Shown in pieces: positions 1-17,700 of a stretch of DNA of 64,000 nucleotides (position 1 is its first letter; every line of letters starts with the position of its first letter). A model generated the notes under the pieces. That model saw only the letters and a list, made by a program, of their open reading frames with translations. It made no database searches and was not told where the DNA came from. Location: assembly GCA_904063045.1 (NCBI GenBank), contig CAJFCJ010000006.1:4108408-4172407 (forward strand), read 5' to 3'. The DNA is from Dimorphilus gyrociliatus. Taxonomy: Eukaryota; Annelida; Polychaeta; Dinophilidae. Position numbers and translations under genes: made by a program.

Positions 1-1110
1 GTTCCATCTTCGCTTCCTGTCATTATCACTGGGAGTTCAGGGTGAAAAACAACTGCTGATATGTTCTGAGCATGACCTTCTAAAGTCTGAACGCATGTTT
101 TATTTTGATAATCCCATATTTTAACCTGTCGATCGTCAGCTCCAGAAATGATATATGGCTTGTCACCACCGTGGTAGTAGTCGACGCAGTTTACACCTTT
201 TTCATGGCCCTCTAATGTAAAGTTGGGTGTTGAAGATCCTAGTTGCCAAACTTTTAATGTTCTATCTAATGATGCCGAAGCAAAAGTATTATTATCCTTT
301 GGATTGATGACTATTTGCATGACATAATGTGTATGGCCTTCAAAAACTTGAGTACAAGTCCATTTTTTATCCCAATCCCACAATTTTATTAACATATCAT
401 CACTTGAAGTTAAAACATACGATTGAGTTGGGTGAACAGCTATTGATCTAAGATAATCAGAATGAGCGTCCACTTGTTGAATTGCTTCCAATGTGTTGTA
501 ATTATAAACTCTTAGAGTCATGTCATCACTTCCTGTAACAATCCAATTCTTTCTGGCAACGAATTTGGCTGCCCTGACAGGAAGATCGCAAACTTCGAAG
601 GTTTTGATGAGGGTCTATGTGTTGAAAGTAAATGTTTATATCAGTATATTGACTAAAGCAGGTGGACAACTAATAAAAATCTTTTTTTGTGCAACATATC
701 CTTAATTTATAATTGTTAAATAAATTTGAATATTATTAGATGATCTTCATTAAGGCTTAGTACTGGTTTATTAAAAATTCGTGAGTTAATCAAGTAGAAA
801 GATGAAAATTATACGGTGTCAGAGCTCAACTTAAATTTTACTTTTAAGATATGTTTCATTAAGTCAGTATAAAAAATCTAAAGAATACCTGTGTTTCATG
901 GTTCCAAATGTGGACATGTCCATTATAAAGGCTGACTAACATCCATGGCTCCGTTGGATGAAGATCGGAGCATTTGACCCGATCAGAACGAGCTGAGACT
1001 TTGCGTTTTATGTCCAGACGAAGAGGCTACATGAAATTTTGTTCAAAAAATTAGTCCATTGATTGATGGTATAAAGGAGAGTAATCAACATCATCTAAAG
1101 AACTTACCAT
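1..1110 (-). CDS. COPB2: Coatomer subunit beta' (COPB2), 5' part; runs off the left edge
   Basis: WD40 subunit of the COPI vesicle coat, which acts in Golgi-to-ER retrieval and recognises dilysine cargo signals. Exons are complement(1108..1110), (889..1026) and (<1..614). The first coding exon is only the ATG, followed by a GTAAGTTC donor. The next exon starts PLRLDIKRK, matching the invariant COPB2 N-terminus after Met. WD40 signatures follow in order ([43 protein letters not shown]). The 3' exon is open to the window edge, so only about 250 of roughly 900 residues are here; the second propeller and the alpha-solenoid lie outside. TMEM107 diverges 663 bp away, so the two probably share a promoter. 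Identification is very secure, and exon borders agree in phase. Confidence 0.96.
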
Positions 1111-1773
1111 GTTTTTATCAGAAATGCCAACTTTCTTCTTCGACGTGGATTCGTGTAAATGCCCGTGCGCACGCGCAGACCGGAAGATTTTACTGTAAAC
1201 GGGCTCATACTACTTTATCAATTTTTAAGTCGAAGCAGTTATGGCGTATAAGATTTTTGTTGAGAATTCGCCATTTTGAAAGTGTTTAGTAGCATTTGTT
1301 AGTATGATTCACAAAAATTTATTGCAAATTAGGAGTTGTCACTTCAGATACTTTTATAAGCGAATTGTGCTTTAAAAAAATTTTCTATTTAGCCTCTTTG
1401 TTTCTAAGCTGCATTAAAAAAAAATTAATCTTTTCTGTATTTTATCCAATCACATTATCGATAACAAATAATATTGTTAGAATACGAAGTGACATTGACA
1501 CATAATATAGAAATCACAATGGCTGTTAAGAAATACAAATTCTACCATTTTGAAAATCTTTCTGTAGTGTTCTAGAATTTTTGTTGTTAGGAGGCGCGCT
1601 CGAACTTGTTTTAAAATATCTTATATTAAATAAATTAATCTTGAAATTTCACTTTAAACGAATGCGTAACTAAACCGGAATTTATCACATCATTATCGAA
1701 TAATAAAATTTTTTTAAATTTGGCTTTAAGAGAGGAGTTTCAAATTCAAATAGTCCAATAGAAGATATTTCAA
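1111..1773. promoter_or_regulatory. Divergent intergenic region between COPB2 and TMEM107
   Basis: This 663-bp gap separates the COPB2 ATG (minus) from the TMEM107 ATG (plus), so it should contain both 5' UTRs and a bidirectional promoter. It is somewhat less AT-rich near 1140-1200, next to COPB2. I see no TATA-like element I would trust and no coding potential. Confidence 0.5.
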
Positions 1774-2312
1774 ATGGGTATATCTAGTGTCGTTCCAGCA
1801 AGATTCTTAACGATAGTTGCTCATCTAGTAATTTTAATAGTTCTCTTCTGGGCTAAGGTAAGTTATTCATTAAGAAAAATTAAATACAAAAGTTTTATAT
1901 AGTTAATTAAAAAAGAAAATTTTAACAGGACATAAATATTAAGTCTTGTTTGCCTGATGATTATACAACAAGTGAATATGATACCAAAGAGAAAAAGTAA
2001 GAAATATATTTTAAAATCAATTAATTAACTCTCTTCTGATAAAATATTAATTTCAGCCTCATCATTGGACTTTCAGTTTCACTTGGTCTTGTGTTAATAG
2101 AGCTTATTGGCTTTATGTCAGGAGCTACAATGTTTTCGTACCTTCAATCTCTTTTTTCAACGATAGCTCATGTCGCTGGTGCTGTGTCTCTATCAATGTA
2201 TATTTTAGAATCTTGGGAATGCGATTCTTTCTGGTATATTTTTGCTTTTGGAAGTTGTTTACCTGCTGTTACCGAGATATTTGTACTGATTAGTACAATA
2301 TTTTTTAACTAG
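1774..2312 (+). CDS. TMEM107: Transmembrane protein 107, ciliary transition-zone protein
   Basis: TMEM107 is a small four-pass protein of the ciliary transition zone. In animals it recruits MKS-module proteins and helps set ciliary membrane composition. Exons 1774..1857, 1929..1996 and 2057..2312 join in phase to 135 residues, close to the vertebrate length of about 140. The N-terminus GISSVVPARFLTIVAHLV parallels the vertebrate protein. An IKSCLP motif follows the first helix. The C-terminal half keeps the WECDSFWYIFAF and LPAVTE motifs. Four hydrophobic segments are visible. It diverges from COPB2 and is tail-to-tail with the dioxygenase gene, with about 85 bp between stop codons. Confidence is high from the motif pattern. 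Confidence 0.93.
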
Positions 2313-2362
2313 AATAACTATTATCAACGCGGCAAGACTTTTTTTTATATCTTGAATTAAGA

Positions 2363-2393
2363 TTTATTTTTTGTCTCTAGAATAAAGAATAAA
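2363..2393. terminator. Overlapping convergent polyadenylation signals
   Basis: Two AATAAA hexamers on the plus strand (2381-2386 and 2388-2393) follow the TMEM107 stop. A TTTATT at 2363-2368 reads AATAAA on the minus strand, just past the dioxygenase stop. The two transcripts must therefore overlap at their 3' ends or end within tens of bases of each other. Confidence 0.6.
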
Positions 2394-2396
2394 TCA

Positions 2397-3038
2397 TTAG
2401 ACAGCCATAGATTTCAGGTATTCAATTCTAGCTGAATGATCTTCGCATGGACGATTTATTGGAGTCCAAACAGGCTCTCCAACAAAATAACGTCTAGCGT
2501 GAATATAGTTATTAGTATCTAAGGTAAATCGATGATAAATTCCTGCTGGAACAATTAGTAAATCTCCTTTGGAAACAGCTACCCTTATCCACTTGTCTTC
2601 TTTATCCCGTAAGTCAAAATAGCCAGAGCCATCTGCTACATAACGAATTTCTTCGTCAGAGTGAATATGCTCTCTGTAGAACATCTTGATCTATTGAAAA
2701 TATTGAAATATATAAAAAACATCTTGAAGTATGAAAAGAATAAAAGGATTTATAATAAATATCATAAATCAATACAAAACAAATACTTTCTATTAACCTA
2801 CCTTTTTCTCATACTCTGCCATATTTTCGTCAATGACGATTTCATCTTCAAATGTATATTTGTTTTCTTGTTTTAACTTTGCAAGTTTAGCCATATCTTC
2901 TTCACTATTTGGTTCGAAGTAAAAGTAATTTACGCCAGTTTTTGCCTTTAACTCATCAAGACTCAAATCGGCGTCGTTGAGCCTGTGATCTTCTCGCTGA
3001 TCAGCATCAGAACTATCCATATAGTATGCACGAACCAT
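2397..3038 (-). CDS. ADI1: Acireductone dioxygenase (methionine salvage)
   Basis: This is a cupin-fold metalloenzyme of the methionine salvage pathway. It cleaves acireductone with O2 to the 2-keto acid precursor of methionine plus formate (Fe form), or to off-pathway products with Ni. Exons complement(2802..3038) and (2397..2690) join in phase to 176 residues, the usual eukaryotic length of about 180. The metal-ligand pattern H-x-H-x4-E is present ([12 protein letters not shown]), with the fourth ligand His in [23 protein letters not shown] and FVGEPVW are family-typical. The start is MVRAYYMD. The animal family is cytoplasmic and nuclear. All ligands are intact. Confidence 0.95.
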
Positions 3039-4010
3039 TTCGCTGGTAATCTTTGAAGAGAGAAGGTATACTCATGTTAAAATTTTATATGTCACGCATG
3101 CGCTGTGCAGTTCAATAAGCCGAAACTAATATATACAATTCAGCTATTCTTATATTTATGGGTTGCAATTATGGATTTAATTTAACACAATTTTAATATT
3201 CCAATTGATAATTTTAAGTTGTAAATCTTAAAAACTATCTTATAACTTATATTCAGAATAATTGCAATAATAAGCTTAATAATTTAATACAAAGTTTGAA
3301 TAGAATAGTTTACTCTGTAAATACCGAAAGTCCTTGATCTAATTTTCAGACATCAGTATTGAAATATAACTTTTATGGTAATATCTATTAGACAATTTTT
3401 GAAAACGTGATAAATCTAGAACACTTGCAACCTTTAGTTTAAAAGATAAATCCAAAGTCACCTTCCCATTTCCCTTAATAGCCATATATGCATATACAAG
3501 AAAGACACAATTTATACAACAATATTGTTAATAATTATTAACATTTGTGTTATAAATTAGAGCAAAATAGAAGCTTTTATTCAAACTTTGACTTAGCAGA
3601 TTAGCATATTATATAAAACTAAATTGATAGATAATTAAATCAACTCCCTTTTTATAAAAGTAATATTCTTCCATTATTTACAAATTAAAATTTAGGGTCT
3701 AGTTAGTTTTTTAAACTATTTTTATGATATTTGTTATGAAAATAGAGACTAATACTTAAAGAATCATTAAAAAAAATAAAAACATACTTTATCCTCAGTT
3801 ACTTTTTTTTGAAGAAAATTGGCAAAATATAAGTATTACATTAAGAGGAAACTGGTAAAAATAGTAAAAATATTTTTCAAAATATTCTTTTTCTTTAATT
3901 TTCAAGAATAAACTTTTTTCTTAAATAGAAATATATTGTTTAAAGGGTATTTTACATAATTTAACACAATATTTAGTTTTTTTCATTTTTGAGAATAAAA
4001 GGAAAGGATA
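3039..4010. other. AT-rich intergenic DNA, no gene seen
   Basis: Upstream flank of the dioxygenase gene. The first 50-100 bp is probably 5' UTR or promoter. The remainder is A/T-rich with poly-A and poly-T runs, no frame longer than a few dozen codons and no recognisable motif. Confidence 0.6.
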
Positions 4011-4011
4011 A

Positions 4012-4330
4012 CTTGATAGGAGGGGAAGACCATTAAAATTAATCAAAAGAACAAAATCTGGGATCAAAAAGGAGTGTGCTAGATTTCAAACAAAAAAGGA
4101 GTTAGCAACTGCCAACAAAACAATGTACAATTTAGGTCTGGACGTCTCATGAAGAACGATCCAGAGAACTCTTATTGAACAAGGAGCAAACTATCTAGAT
4201 ATTGCATGCTGTCAGCATGGGCTATAAGAACTAGAATAGCTGTAATATGTAAATGGATTTAACTGCCAATTGATTACAATAGGGTAATCTTTACTGATGA
4301 ATCTTGGTTTTCCCTAGATGGTCCCTTATG
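4012..4330 (+). pseudogene. Degenerate Tc1/mariner transposase fragment
   Basis: A broken transposase remnant. From 4015 one frame reads DRRGRPLKL, then a helix-turn-helix-like stretch ending in YNLGLDVS, an in-frame stop and RTIQRTLIEQG. This is the GRPRK-type hinge and second HTH typical of Tc1/mariner transposases. In another frame, about 4272-4325 reads VIFTDESWFSLDGP, the segment holding the first catalytic Asp of the DDE/D triad. The usual spacing between these parts is shortened and contains stops, so there are frameshifts and a deletion, and the second and third catalytic acids are missing. No terminal inverted repeats were found by eye. It is not functional. Confidence 0.75.
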
Positions 4331-4504
4331 ATTTTTTACTTTTATTTAAATTTTAGATCATTATCAGAATCAATTTCATCTGGACTCCGTCTTAGATCCT
4401 TTTGGTGGAAAGACTTTCGGTTTTTCTTTTTCAGCTAAATAATTTGATATCTGGTATTATAACCTCATCAAACGTTGTTCTGTGAAACAATTATTCTTAT
4501 AAAA

Positions 4505-5537
4505 ATGATTACGTTAACAATATTCGTCTCGCTTCTAAGTTGTGCTACTCTTATATCGGTAAGTTGATTTCTCTTTAAACGCTATAATTTATGAGCGATA
4601 TTATGGTTTTAGAGTTTCGACGATGGCCCCTACTACGATGTTCCTCCTACATATGTTTGGGATGTAGAACATTCGTTCGAACCAAGTAAAATTAAACTTC
4701 ACTTTTAAATTTTTTGTACTATTCATATTATTTTTTTAGATAACGTTGATTCGTTTAAACCTAAGGGGAAAATTAACGTGAAAGTTGGTCAAAAAATTCA
4801 TGGATTTTTTAACCCTGTCGATAAATTTAGTGACCACGATATGAAGTTATTAAAGGTTTCATCGATTTACAATTAATCTTAATATTATTAATAGTCAATT
4901 TTTATAACTTCAGAAATGTGCCGATGCTGATGGCTGGTATAAAATTCGAGTATTCAATGAATCTGTTCAAGTTTTCTCTCAGACACGTGCAGTGAGTTAT
5001 TAAATGCTAATATAAATGAACTAAAAAATGATAATGTTATTTAAAACAATTTATATTAGCGTTTGCTTATCGAAAATGGTTTGGCCGAAGTTCTAAAGCT
5101 TAAAATTAGCAACTCTGGACGATTAAATGGCGTATTTATTAAAACTCCACGTTCTTCATTAAATGAATTTCGCACAACATTAGAAATTGACAGTTCTGCT
5201 CCAGCTCCTGTGTACGTTATACAATTTTTAGTTGGAGCTATATTCAAAAGTTATTAACTATTTTTCTATAGGCCTGATACTCATTTATATATACAAAAAA
5301 TGGAAGAGGAAAAAGCGCAGAGAGCCAAGGGTGGCGAAAAGGATACAAGATCCTTTTTTAGCAAATATGTAAGATAATTTTACCATCAATTAAGATTAAA
5401 AACCTAAATATAAACGATAATCTTTTTCTTCCTTTTAGTGGATGTTTATCGTAGCAGCTGTAGTTGTAATGATGGTTTTCACAAACGATCCCAATCAAGG
5501 ACAAGCTGCTGGTGGCGGTGGTGGTGGTGGAAAATAA
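4505..5537 (+). CDS. EMC10: ER membrane protein complex subunit 10
   Basis: EMC10 is the lumenal subunit of the EMC insertase, which helps place tail-anchored and multipass proteins in the ER membrane. Exons 4505..4558, 4613..4685, 4740..4855, 4914..4991, 5060..5211, 5272..5368 and 5439..5537 join in phase to 222 residues. Residues 1-18 form a signal peptide. The EHSFE motif near residue 40 is the conserved start of the lumenal beta-domain. Near the C-terminus an acidic/basic segment with MEEEKAQRAK leads to FFSKYWMFIVA, the family's transmembrane anchor, and a Gly-rich tail like the vertebrate one. All six introns are 54-70 nt. It is convergent with NSRP1. Confidence 0.94.
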
Positions 5538-6223
5538 AAAAAACATTACCCATAAAAACAAAAAAAAATTTAGAACAATTAATAAGATTTTTATATAATT
5601 GACGTTGTTACTTGTTTCTTCGTCCTTTTGTTGATTAATTAATTTTTTTAATATCTATACTTTCAACAATTTATAAGTAATAGAAAAAACTTACATTTCG
5701 ATTTAATTTGAAAGAAATTTCTGCCCATTCATCATATCGAAAGGCATTCGTTTCAGACCTAGTAAAGATAGCATGTAAGAAATTAATTAACTTAATCGAG
5801 CAATAAAGCTGATTAAGAAGATAAAAAATACACGTTTTGGTTTTTTTTTACTGTACAAATTTTATTTACATCAATTTGAGAAAATTTCGCGAGGCTTGAA
5901 ATTTTTAGTACACGTACTTACAAGAACAATACATAATATATAAATTTAAATAAATAAATATATATATATCAAAATGTACAAAATGAATAAGATAAATAAA
6001 GTAAATATAAATATGTACATTAATTTACAAGCAAAAGTTTACAAATTAATAAAGAATATTAGTAACAAGTTAAGGTGAAAAAATTGACTGAATAATTTCC
6101 CAAAACTTCTTTCCCGTTAGTAAATAATATAAGATTAAATAGAAAAGTAAATTATAACAAGAAAAATAATTCAATTAAATGAAGCATTATATAATAAAGA
6201 TCACATAAGTATCATAAATAAGA
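5538..6223. other. Convergent 3' UTR region of EMC10 and NSRP1
   Basis: This 686-bp AT-rich gap lies between two stop codons facing each other. It contains poly-A/T runs, several AATAAA-like hexamers on both strands and a short AT dinucleotide tract near 5955-5970. No coding potential seen. Confidence 0.55.
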
Positions 6224-7549
6224 TTAATCGCTATCTTCGATAATAACTTTTGGCTTTTGCTGTTTTCTCATCAAGTATCTCATCTTTGCATCAGAAACTG
6301 TTTCATTATCAGCTTTTCTTTTGTATTTTTCAGCCATATCTTTTCGTTTTAGCTTCTCCTCCTCCTCTCGTCTCTTTTGACGTTTAATTGCAGCTTCTCT
6401 GTATAATTTTTCGAAGGGTATATATTCGCTACGGTCTTTTTTCTCAGGCCTTTCACCATCAGATGACGACTCTGAGGAGGATTCGTCAACTCTTTTCCTT
6501 CTGCTAGTTTCAGGTAAACCAGGCTTCTCATTTTTACCTCTGAAGAATAAATTAAGATATACAAAATAGCTCTTTAAAGGAATGAGTATAGTTCCTACGT
6601 TTTCTCGGTGGAATTGTCAGCCACTTCTTCCGCCTTCGGTTCGGTAGATTCTTTGTTAAGAAGCTGTCGATAAAACATTGATAGATCGTCCTGTTTTGTA
6701 ACATCATTCTTCTCTGTTATATGAAATAAAACAACATTAACATTCCATTTTATGACCATTAACCAGTCCTACCGTCTATTAAATCTTGCTGCCTTTGCCT
6801 TTCTTCATCCTGTTTAAGTTGTTCCACGCGCTTTTTATAGCTCTCTGTAACAAACTCTTCTTTGTCGGCGAATTTGTCTTTTTCTTTTTCGGATTCTTTC
6901 TGTAAAATTCTTTGATTGCGTCTCTCATCTTCCAATTTTCTTAGTTCACTAGTTTTTATAAGCTGACCTATATATTTCGATTTTCGTTGCTTGTCTGCCT
7001 TTCTCTTAGCCTAATTATATATAAAAAATACATAAGCAACTACTTTCAACGTGATACTCCTCAGTAGTACTTACAGCTTCGGCTTCCTTTTTGTTATGAA
7101 TATCGTCATAAACTTCATCGTATTGATATACCGTTGGATCTTCTTCTAGAGCCTTCTCTATTGCTATTTGTGTCTAAAGAGAAATGCTATTAGATTTAAA
7201 TAAACATAAAAGTTAGCTACAAACTTTCTGCTTGATTCTTGAGTTGACTTCGACACGAAGAGCTCCCCTTACAGGACCAGGTCCTTGATTAGGCTACAAT
7301 GAATAAACACGCGAGTAATTTATTAAAAATTAATTCAGAATGATAAGATAAAGGCATTACCTCATCTTCATCACTCTCTTCATCCTCAAAAATATTTTTT
7401 CTAGGTTGAAAGGTTTGAATAAGAGCCTTTTGCTTCTCTTTAGCCTTCTCTTCCTTTAGGTTAACAAGACCGTATCTGAAAAAATGTACTTTTGTCAAAA
7501 AATTATTTGAAACATTTAGTTGCACTTACTTTTTGTTGGACTTTTTCAT
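6224..7549 (-). CDS. NSRP1: Nuclear speckle splicing regulatory protein 1
   Basis: NSRP1 (CCDC55) is an RNA-binding, coiled-coil nuclear-speckle protein that alters splice-site choice. Exons on the minus strand: 7530..7549, 7361..7475, 7225..7293, 7075..7173, 6773..7010, 6599..6713, 6224..6539. All agree in phase and give 323 residues, shorter than the vertebrate protein of about 558 because the long RS/DR-rich middle is reduced. Family anchors are KKYGLVNL near the start, the conserved block ALEEDPTVYQYDEVYDDI, then KSKYIGQLIKTSELRK, DKEEFVTESYKK, VTKQDDLSMFYRQLL and the C-terminal SDAKMRYLMRKQ. The charged, helical central part is the coiled coil. It is most likely nuclear. Confidence 0.93.
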
Positions 7550-8982
7550 CTGGTCTGACGCTAAAATACCAAATCAATGAGAGATATAATCATTAAAACC
7601 TAAAGGCCAGATAGTTCTTATTTAGGTATAATTTTAAGGCCTCTGTCCGTACGAAAAGATGTATTATTGGATTTGGACTAGATTACTCAATCATGGTAGG
7701 AGCTTGTGTGGTTCGTACGAAAACAATTAAAGCATACTTCCGGTTAGTCTAAGTTCTAGGTATTTTCCTTTCCAGTTGTCCTCGTAAAAACTATTAAAGT
7801 TAAAAATTATTTTAAAGAAATTTTAAAAAAAACATAAACATTTTAAGTTTTATACGAAAATAGTTTTAAAATTATTCGAAAAAATATAACCATTTCTAAA
7901 ATAGTCACAGGCATATATAAATCTCAAAGTAGAGATAAGAATTAATATATTTTTCTGGGTTTAAACGTTAAAGCAGCTCTAACTTATGATTAATCTTGTT
8001 AATGTAAAAATTATATATTTTGGCGGTATTAATGGTCATTTGAAGGTGTTAAATAGTAGCAACATATGCTAATCGTAAATTTAAGTATAGACTCAGTTTT
8101 ACTAACAGTATATTTAACCACCTTCTTGAAGTTTATATCGATTAATCAAAACAGCTTTCATAAATTATAAGAAATATGACCGTTTGGTTTAATTGAAAAA
8201 TTAATCAAAATCTCATAAATTAACAATATGTGTAAGTATTTGAGTAAAAAGGAAATTAATAAGTTGCGTTTCGAAGAAATAATTTATGCTCAGCCAAATA
8301 AATCTTATTAATTATTAATATAGACAGGTGTAAATTATGTTTTTTTTTCTGTAAACTTACTTTCTTGACATATCTCCATTACATTTTCGAGATAAGATTA
8401 TTCCAAAATAATGACTTATTTTCAACAAAAGTTAGTCATTTTCAAAGTGCGCCTGGTGTAATATATCCATTTTAAATATTCATTATCTTATGATATTTGA
8501 ACGATAATGTATTCGTAAAATGATTAGAGTTACAGTTAGAATTTTTAATAACGTCTTTTTCGTAGAAATAGTCTATTTAATATATCCCCTCGGTATAATT
8601 ATATAACGAGAACATTGCATAGACAGTATTTATTTCACATATTTTCCTATAGTTATATACTTTTAAAGATTTTTCATATAGATGGCATGATTAACAATTT
8701 ACCTGAGTCACGTGGTCTGCGTTACAGACGTTGCATTCTGGGACATGTTGTTATTAGGAACGTGCTTGTAGTTTCTAGAACTTTGGAAGCTTGATCTATT
8801 TTTGAAAACATTGAGACTGCCGGAGGAAATTATCAAGCAGAAAGGATTATAGAGTCGTTGATTTGGCCATGTGCAACTGATCCAAGTGAAATCACTTGTC
8901 AGAAATTCCCTTTTAGTAGCCTAGAGTTCGAAGGGAAAAATTTAGTCTTTTTTTACTCAAAAACGGATATTCTTATAATGTT
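7550..8982. promoter_or_regulatory. Divergent gap between NSRP1 and CDKL5
   Basis: About 1.4 kb between the NSRP1 ATG (minus) and the CDKL5 ATG (plus). The NSRP1-proximal 200 bp and the CDKL5-proximal 280 bp (from about 8700) are less AT-rich and are probably promoter or 5' UTR. The middle (7800-8650) is very AT-rich with no coding potential. A pyrimidine-rich AG near 8652 could end a 5'-UTR intron of CDKL5. Confidence 0.4.
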
Positions 8983-14321
<5,339 letters not shown>

Positions 14322-14783
14322 AACAAGACAAATATTAATAAACAAACACAGACCTCATACTTTTTACAGTGAGTTCTTTACAGTGCAGTACATTAGCGAT
14401 TCCGTCCTTTTAATATGTTGCCAAATCGAATTATTATCGTTTTATTTAATGATCTATGAATTAATAAATTTTCTTGCATTTTGTTATGTTGGAATCTTTT
14501 TTATTCTATTGCGGACCTGGAATAGTTGATCGGTGCGATCAATAAAGTGGACCAACAAAAAGTATAATGTTACAGCAAAATATGAAAAGTTCAAACAAAA
14601 ATATATTCTTTAAATACTGTCTGTTGAAAATTTATCTGCAGCTGACTTGGCCACAAAACAATAAAAAAATTTTCGTTCTATTAAAAAGGTCGTTGATGTC
14701 GTAATCTCGGATCTGTTCAAAAACAAAGAAGCAAAAATATATCTTAGTCAAGTGTCGACTGATCGTTTTGTTTAACCAATTCG
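14322..14783. other. Convergent 3' ends of CDKL5 and ubinuclein
   Basis: 462 bp between the CDKL5 stop and the most distal ubinuclein stop. An AATAAA at about 14540 suits CDKL5. No other gene is apparent. Confidence 0.5.
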
Positions 14784-17700
14784 TTAGAACCCTAAAAAAC
14801 TTTTGGGAAGCTAGTAACATGAACTCCGTATTATTCTAAGCTATAACAACACTGTGCCTGTACCTTGCAACAAATGAGGTGCAAACATGTGACCGTGAAG
14901 AGCCGGCACAGAATGGTGATTGACTGTTGATTGATGATGTAACGTACCTACTGTGGTGATATAGCATAAATGCAAAAAGTAAGAAAAAAAAACAAGGTAG
15001 AGAGAAATCCATCAAAAACGAATCGGCACTAAATTTTAGAAGAATAGAATTGTATGCTTACTCGCTTCTGTAAGTCTGGGTGAAAATGGCTGGAATGCAA
15101 TAGATGTGGGTTGTTGTTGCTGTTGTTGTTGTTGATTTTGTATTTCCATTTCTAAGTTATTAAATTCTTGATTAGATTTGTTTTTACTCAATAAGTATTA
15201 TAGGATAACTAACGAGGAATTAGAGCATCAGATGCAGATAAATCAGGCAGAGAAAAGTCACTGATTGTCAGAGAGGGATATGAACCTGTTAAATTCTGAT
15301 TCTGACTCCAAACAACATTAGGTTTAGAATGAGTAGACGTTGCTTGGGCAGTTGTAATATCTGAAGCACCAATTGAATGACTCCACGTCGAGTAAACCTG
15401 AGATCTTTGCTTTTGTTCCTGTAGTTTTAACATATCTTCTCGTTGCTTTTTTATTAATGCTTCTTCTTGTTTCTTTTTCAAATCCTCTTGTTTTCTTCTC
15501 ATTTCTTCTTGTTGTTTTCTTCGAATTTCCTCCTGTTGTTTTCTTCTCAATTCCTCTTGCTGTTGCTTTCTTTGCATTTCTTCTTGTTGCTGTTTTCTTC
15601 GAATTTCCTCTTGCTGCTTTCTTCTCATTTCTTCTTGCTGCTTTCGACGGAGTTCTTGCTGCTTTCTTCTCAACTGTTCTTCTTGTTGCTTTCTTAGCTG
15701 TTCTTCTTGTTGCTTTCTAAGTTGTTCCTCTTGTTTCCTAAGTTGTTCCTCCTGTTGCTTTCTAAATTGTTCCTCCTGCTGCTTTCTGAGCTGCTGCTGC
15801 TGCTCCTCCTGTTGCTTTCTGATTAACTCTTGTCTTCGATGCTGTTCTTCTTGTTGTTTCCTAAGAAGCTCCCCTTTCTGCTTTCTGAGCTGCTGCTCCT
15901 CCTGTTGCTTTCTAATTAACTCTTGTCTTCGATGTTGCTCCTCCTGTTGTTTTATAAGAAGCTCCCCTTTCTGTTTTCTAATCATTTCATCCTCCTCTTC
16001 TCTTCTCTTCTTTAATAGGTCTTCTTGCTGCTTCTTAATCATGTCAATAGACTTACGCTTTAGCTCATCTTGTCGTTTGATGTCGTCTTTTCTTTCCATT
16101 TCAAACATAAAGTTTTGATCATCCATTTCCCTTATTTTTGCTTCCTCATGTACTAATCTCTTCTGTTCAGATGACATCAATAAGCTAGCTTGAACAGGTG
16201 ATATATTAATAATATTGTCTCTAACCTCTGGTTTAAGTACATAAATATCTTTCTTGGACGGTGAAATTCTCTTAGGTATTAATATATTTGTAGTTTTCTC
16301 TGGGCTTGTCTTGCTGTTGTCAACTAGAAAGCAATCAATACTTGAAGGAAAAGCATTTTGCTCTTGTTTAGGTTTATTAAATTGCTTTTCCATCCTTATA
16401 GCTTGCTGTTTCTGGCGTTGCTGCTGAAGTTGAGCTAGTTTCGTATCGAGTTTTCGCGCTTTCCTAATCTTTGCTTCTTCAACTTTTCTCTGTTCAGGAG
16501 AAGGAACAGTACTCTTTTGTTGTAATTCTACAACTTGTATAGGTTTATTAATCATGTCTTGACCGCTCGAGAAACTATTAAAAGCTTTTAAAGTTTCAAT
16601 AGCTTCATCAAGCGAGTTGGCACTTTTCGGTTTGTTTGTTGCTCCAGTGGACAAATCGATTACCTCAGGCATTTTTGCAGAAAAACCTTTGACCTCATTG
16701 GAAGATTTATTTGAAGTCGTTGTTTTAGACAATTCATTCGACTTGACCACTTTAGCCAAAGAAGAAATCATATTACTGTAACCTGAGTGAATTTGAGAAG
16801 ACGAATTTGGTTGAGTAGAAGTAGTGGTAGCAGTTGATGATTTTCCACTCGGACTAGTTTGTTTCGATTTTGACATATAATTGTTTACTAGATTCTTTGA
16901 AATTTGAGCAGATAAATCGGTTGCCTTACTTATCGGTAAACCTGCAGTTAGAAAAGATTTTTTGAAACTTTCGTAATATGATGATTCAGAAATTGATGAG
17001 CCTTTCAAGTAGACTTTACACATTTCCGAGTTTGTAGTAGGAGTTTGCTTACTTGGACTTGTTTTAGTTTCAGTGGTATTAGTGATCGAAATACTGGCTG
17101 GCTTTGCTAGCTCGCTATTTTTCGCTTTCTCCTCTGATTCTAACTTCCTCTTATTCTCTTTCGATCGAGCGACGGCTAACAGGCTATCTGTAGCAAAATT
17201 TAGTAATTTCGATCCTTTCATATTAGTGGAATCAACATTAGGAGATTGAATAGAAATTGAAGTATTATTAGCAGAGCTAATAGAATTATTTGTAGCCTCA
17301 GAGGTTTTTCTTTGATTTTTCGGTCTGCAAATAATGCTTTTTCTTAAATATTCAAAAATAATACTTAATACTTACATCCAGTCTCCTCCCGTCAAATCTT
17401 TATGAACCATTCTTGTATCGTTAAAAAGAGTTCTAACTTGTATCCAACCTTTTGGCCATAGTTTCTTTACATCATTTTCAAGAAACTTCTTTAGAAATTC
17501 ATCTGCTGGTAGAAATTTAGTTTCCATATTTTCCCATTCTTTCATTTTACTTTCAATTAAGTCATTTAAAATAGATCTAAAAAATAAATATAAATTAAAA
17601 ACAATATGTTACGGATATTCGTGAAAACCTTAATTCTTTGGTCCATCTGAATTTTCTTCTTACGGTCATCGTTACTTTATTTTCGTTATTTCCACCAGGA

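Noticed and set aside
15373-15720. Open frames opposite the ubinuclein repeat tract (Phe/Leu/Val-rich)
   Set aside because: They are antisense images of KQQEE codons; the repeat keeps several frames open. No family resemblance.
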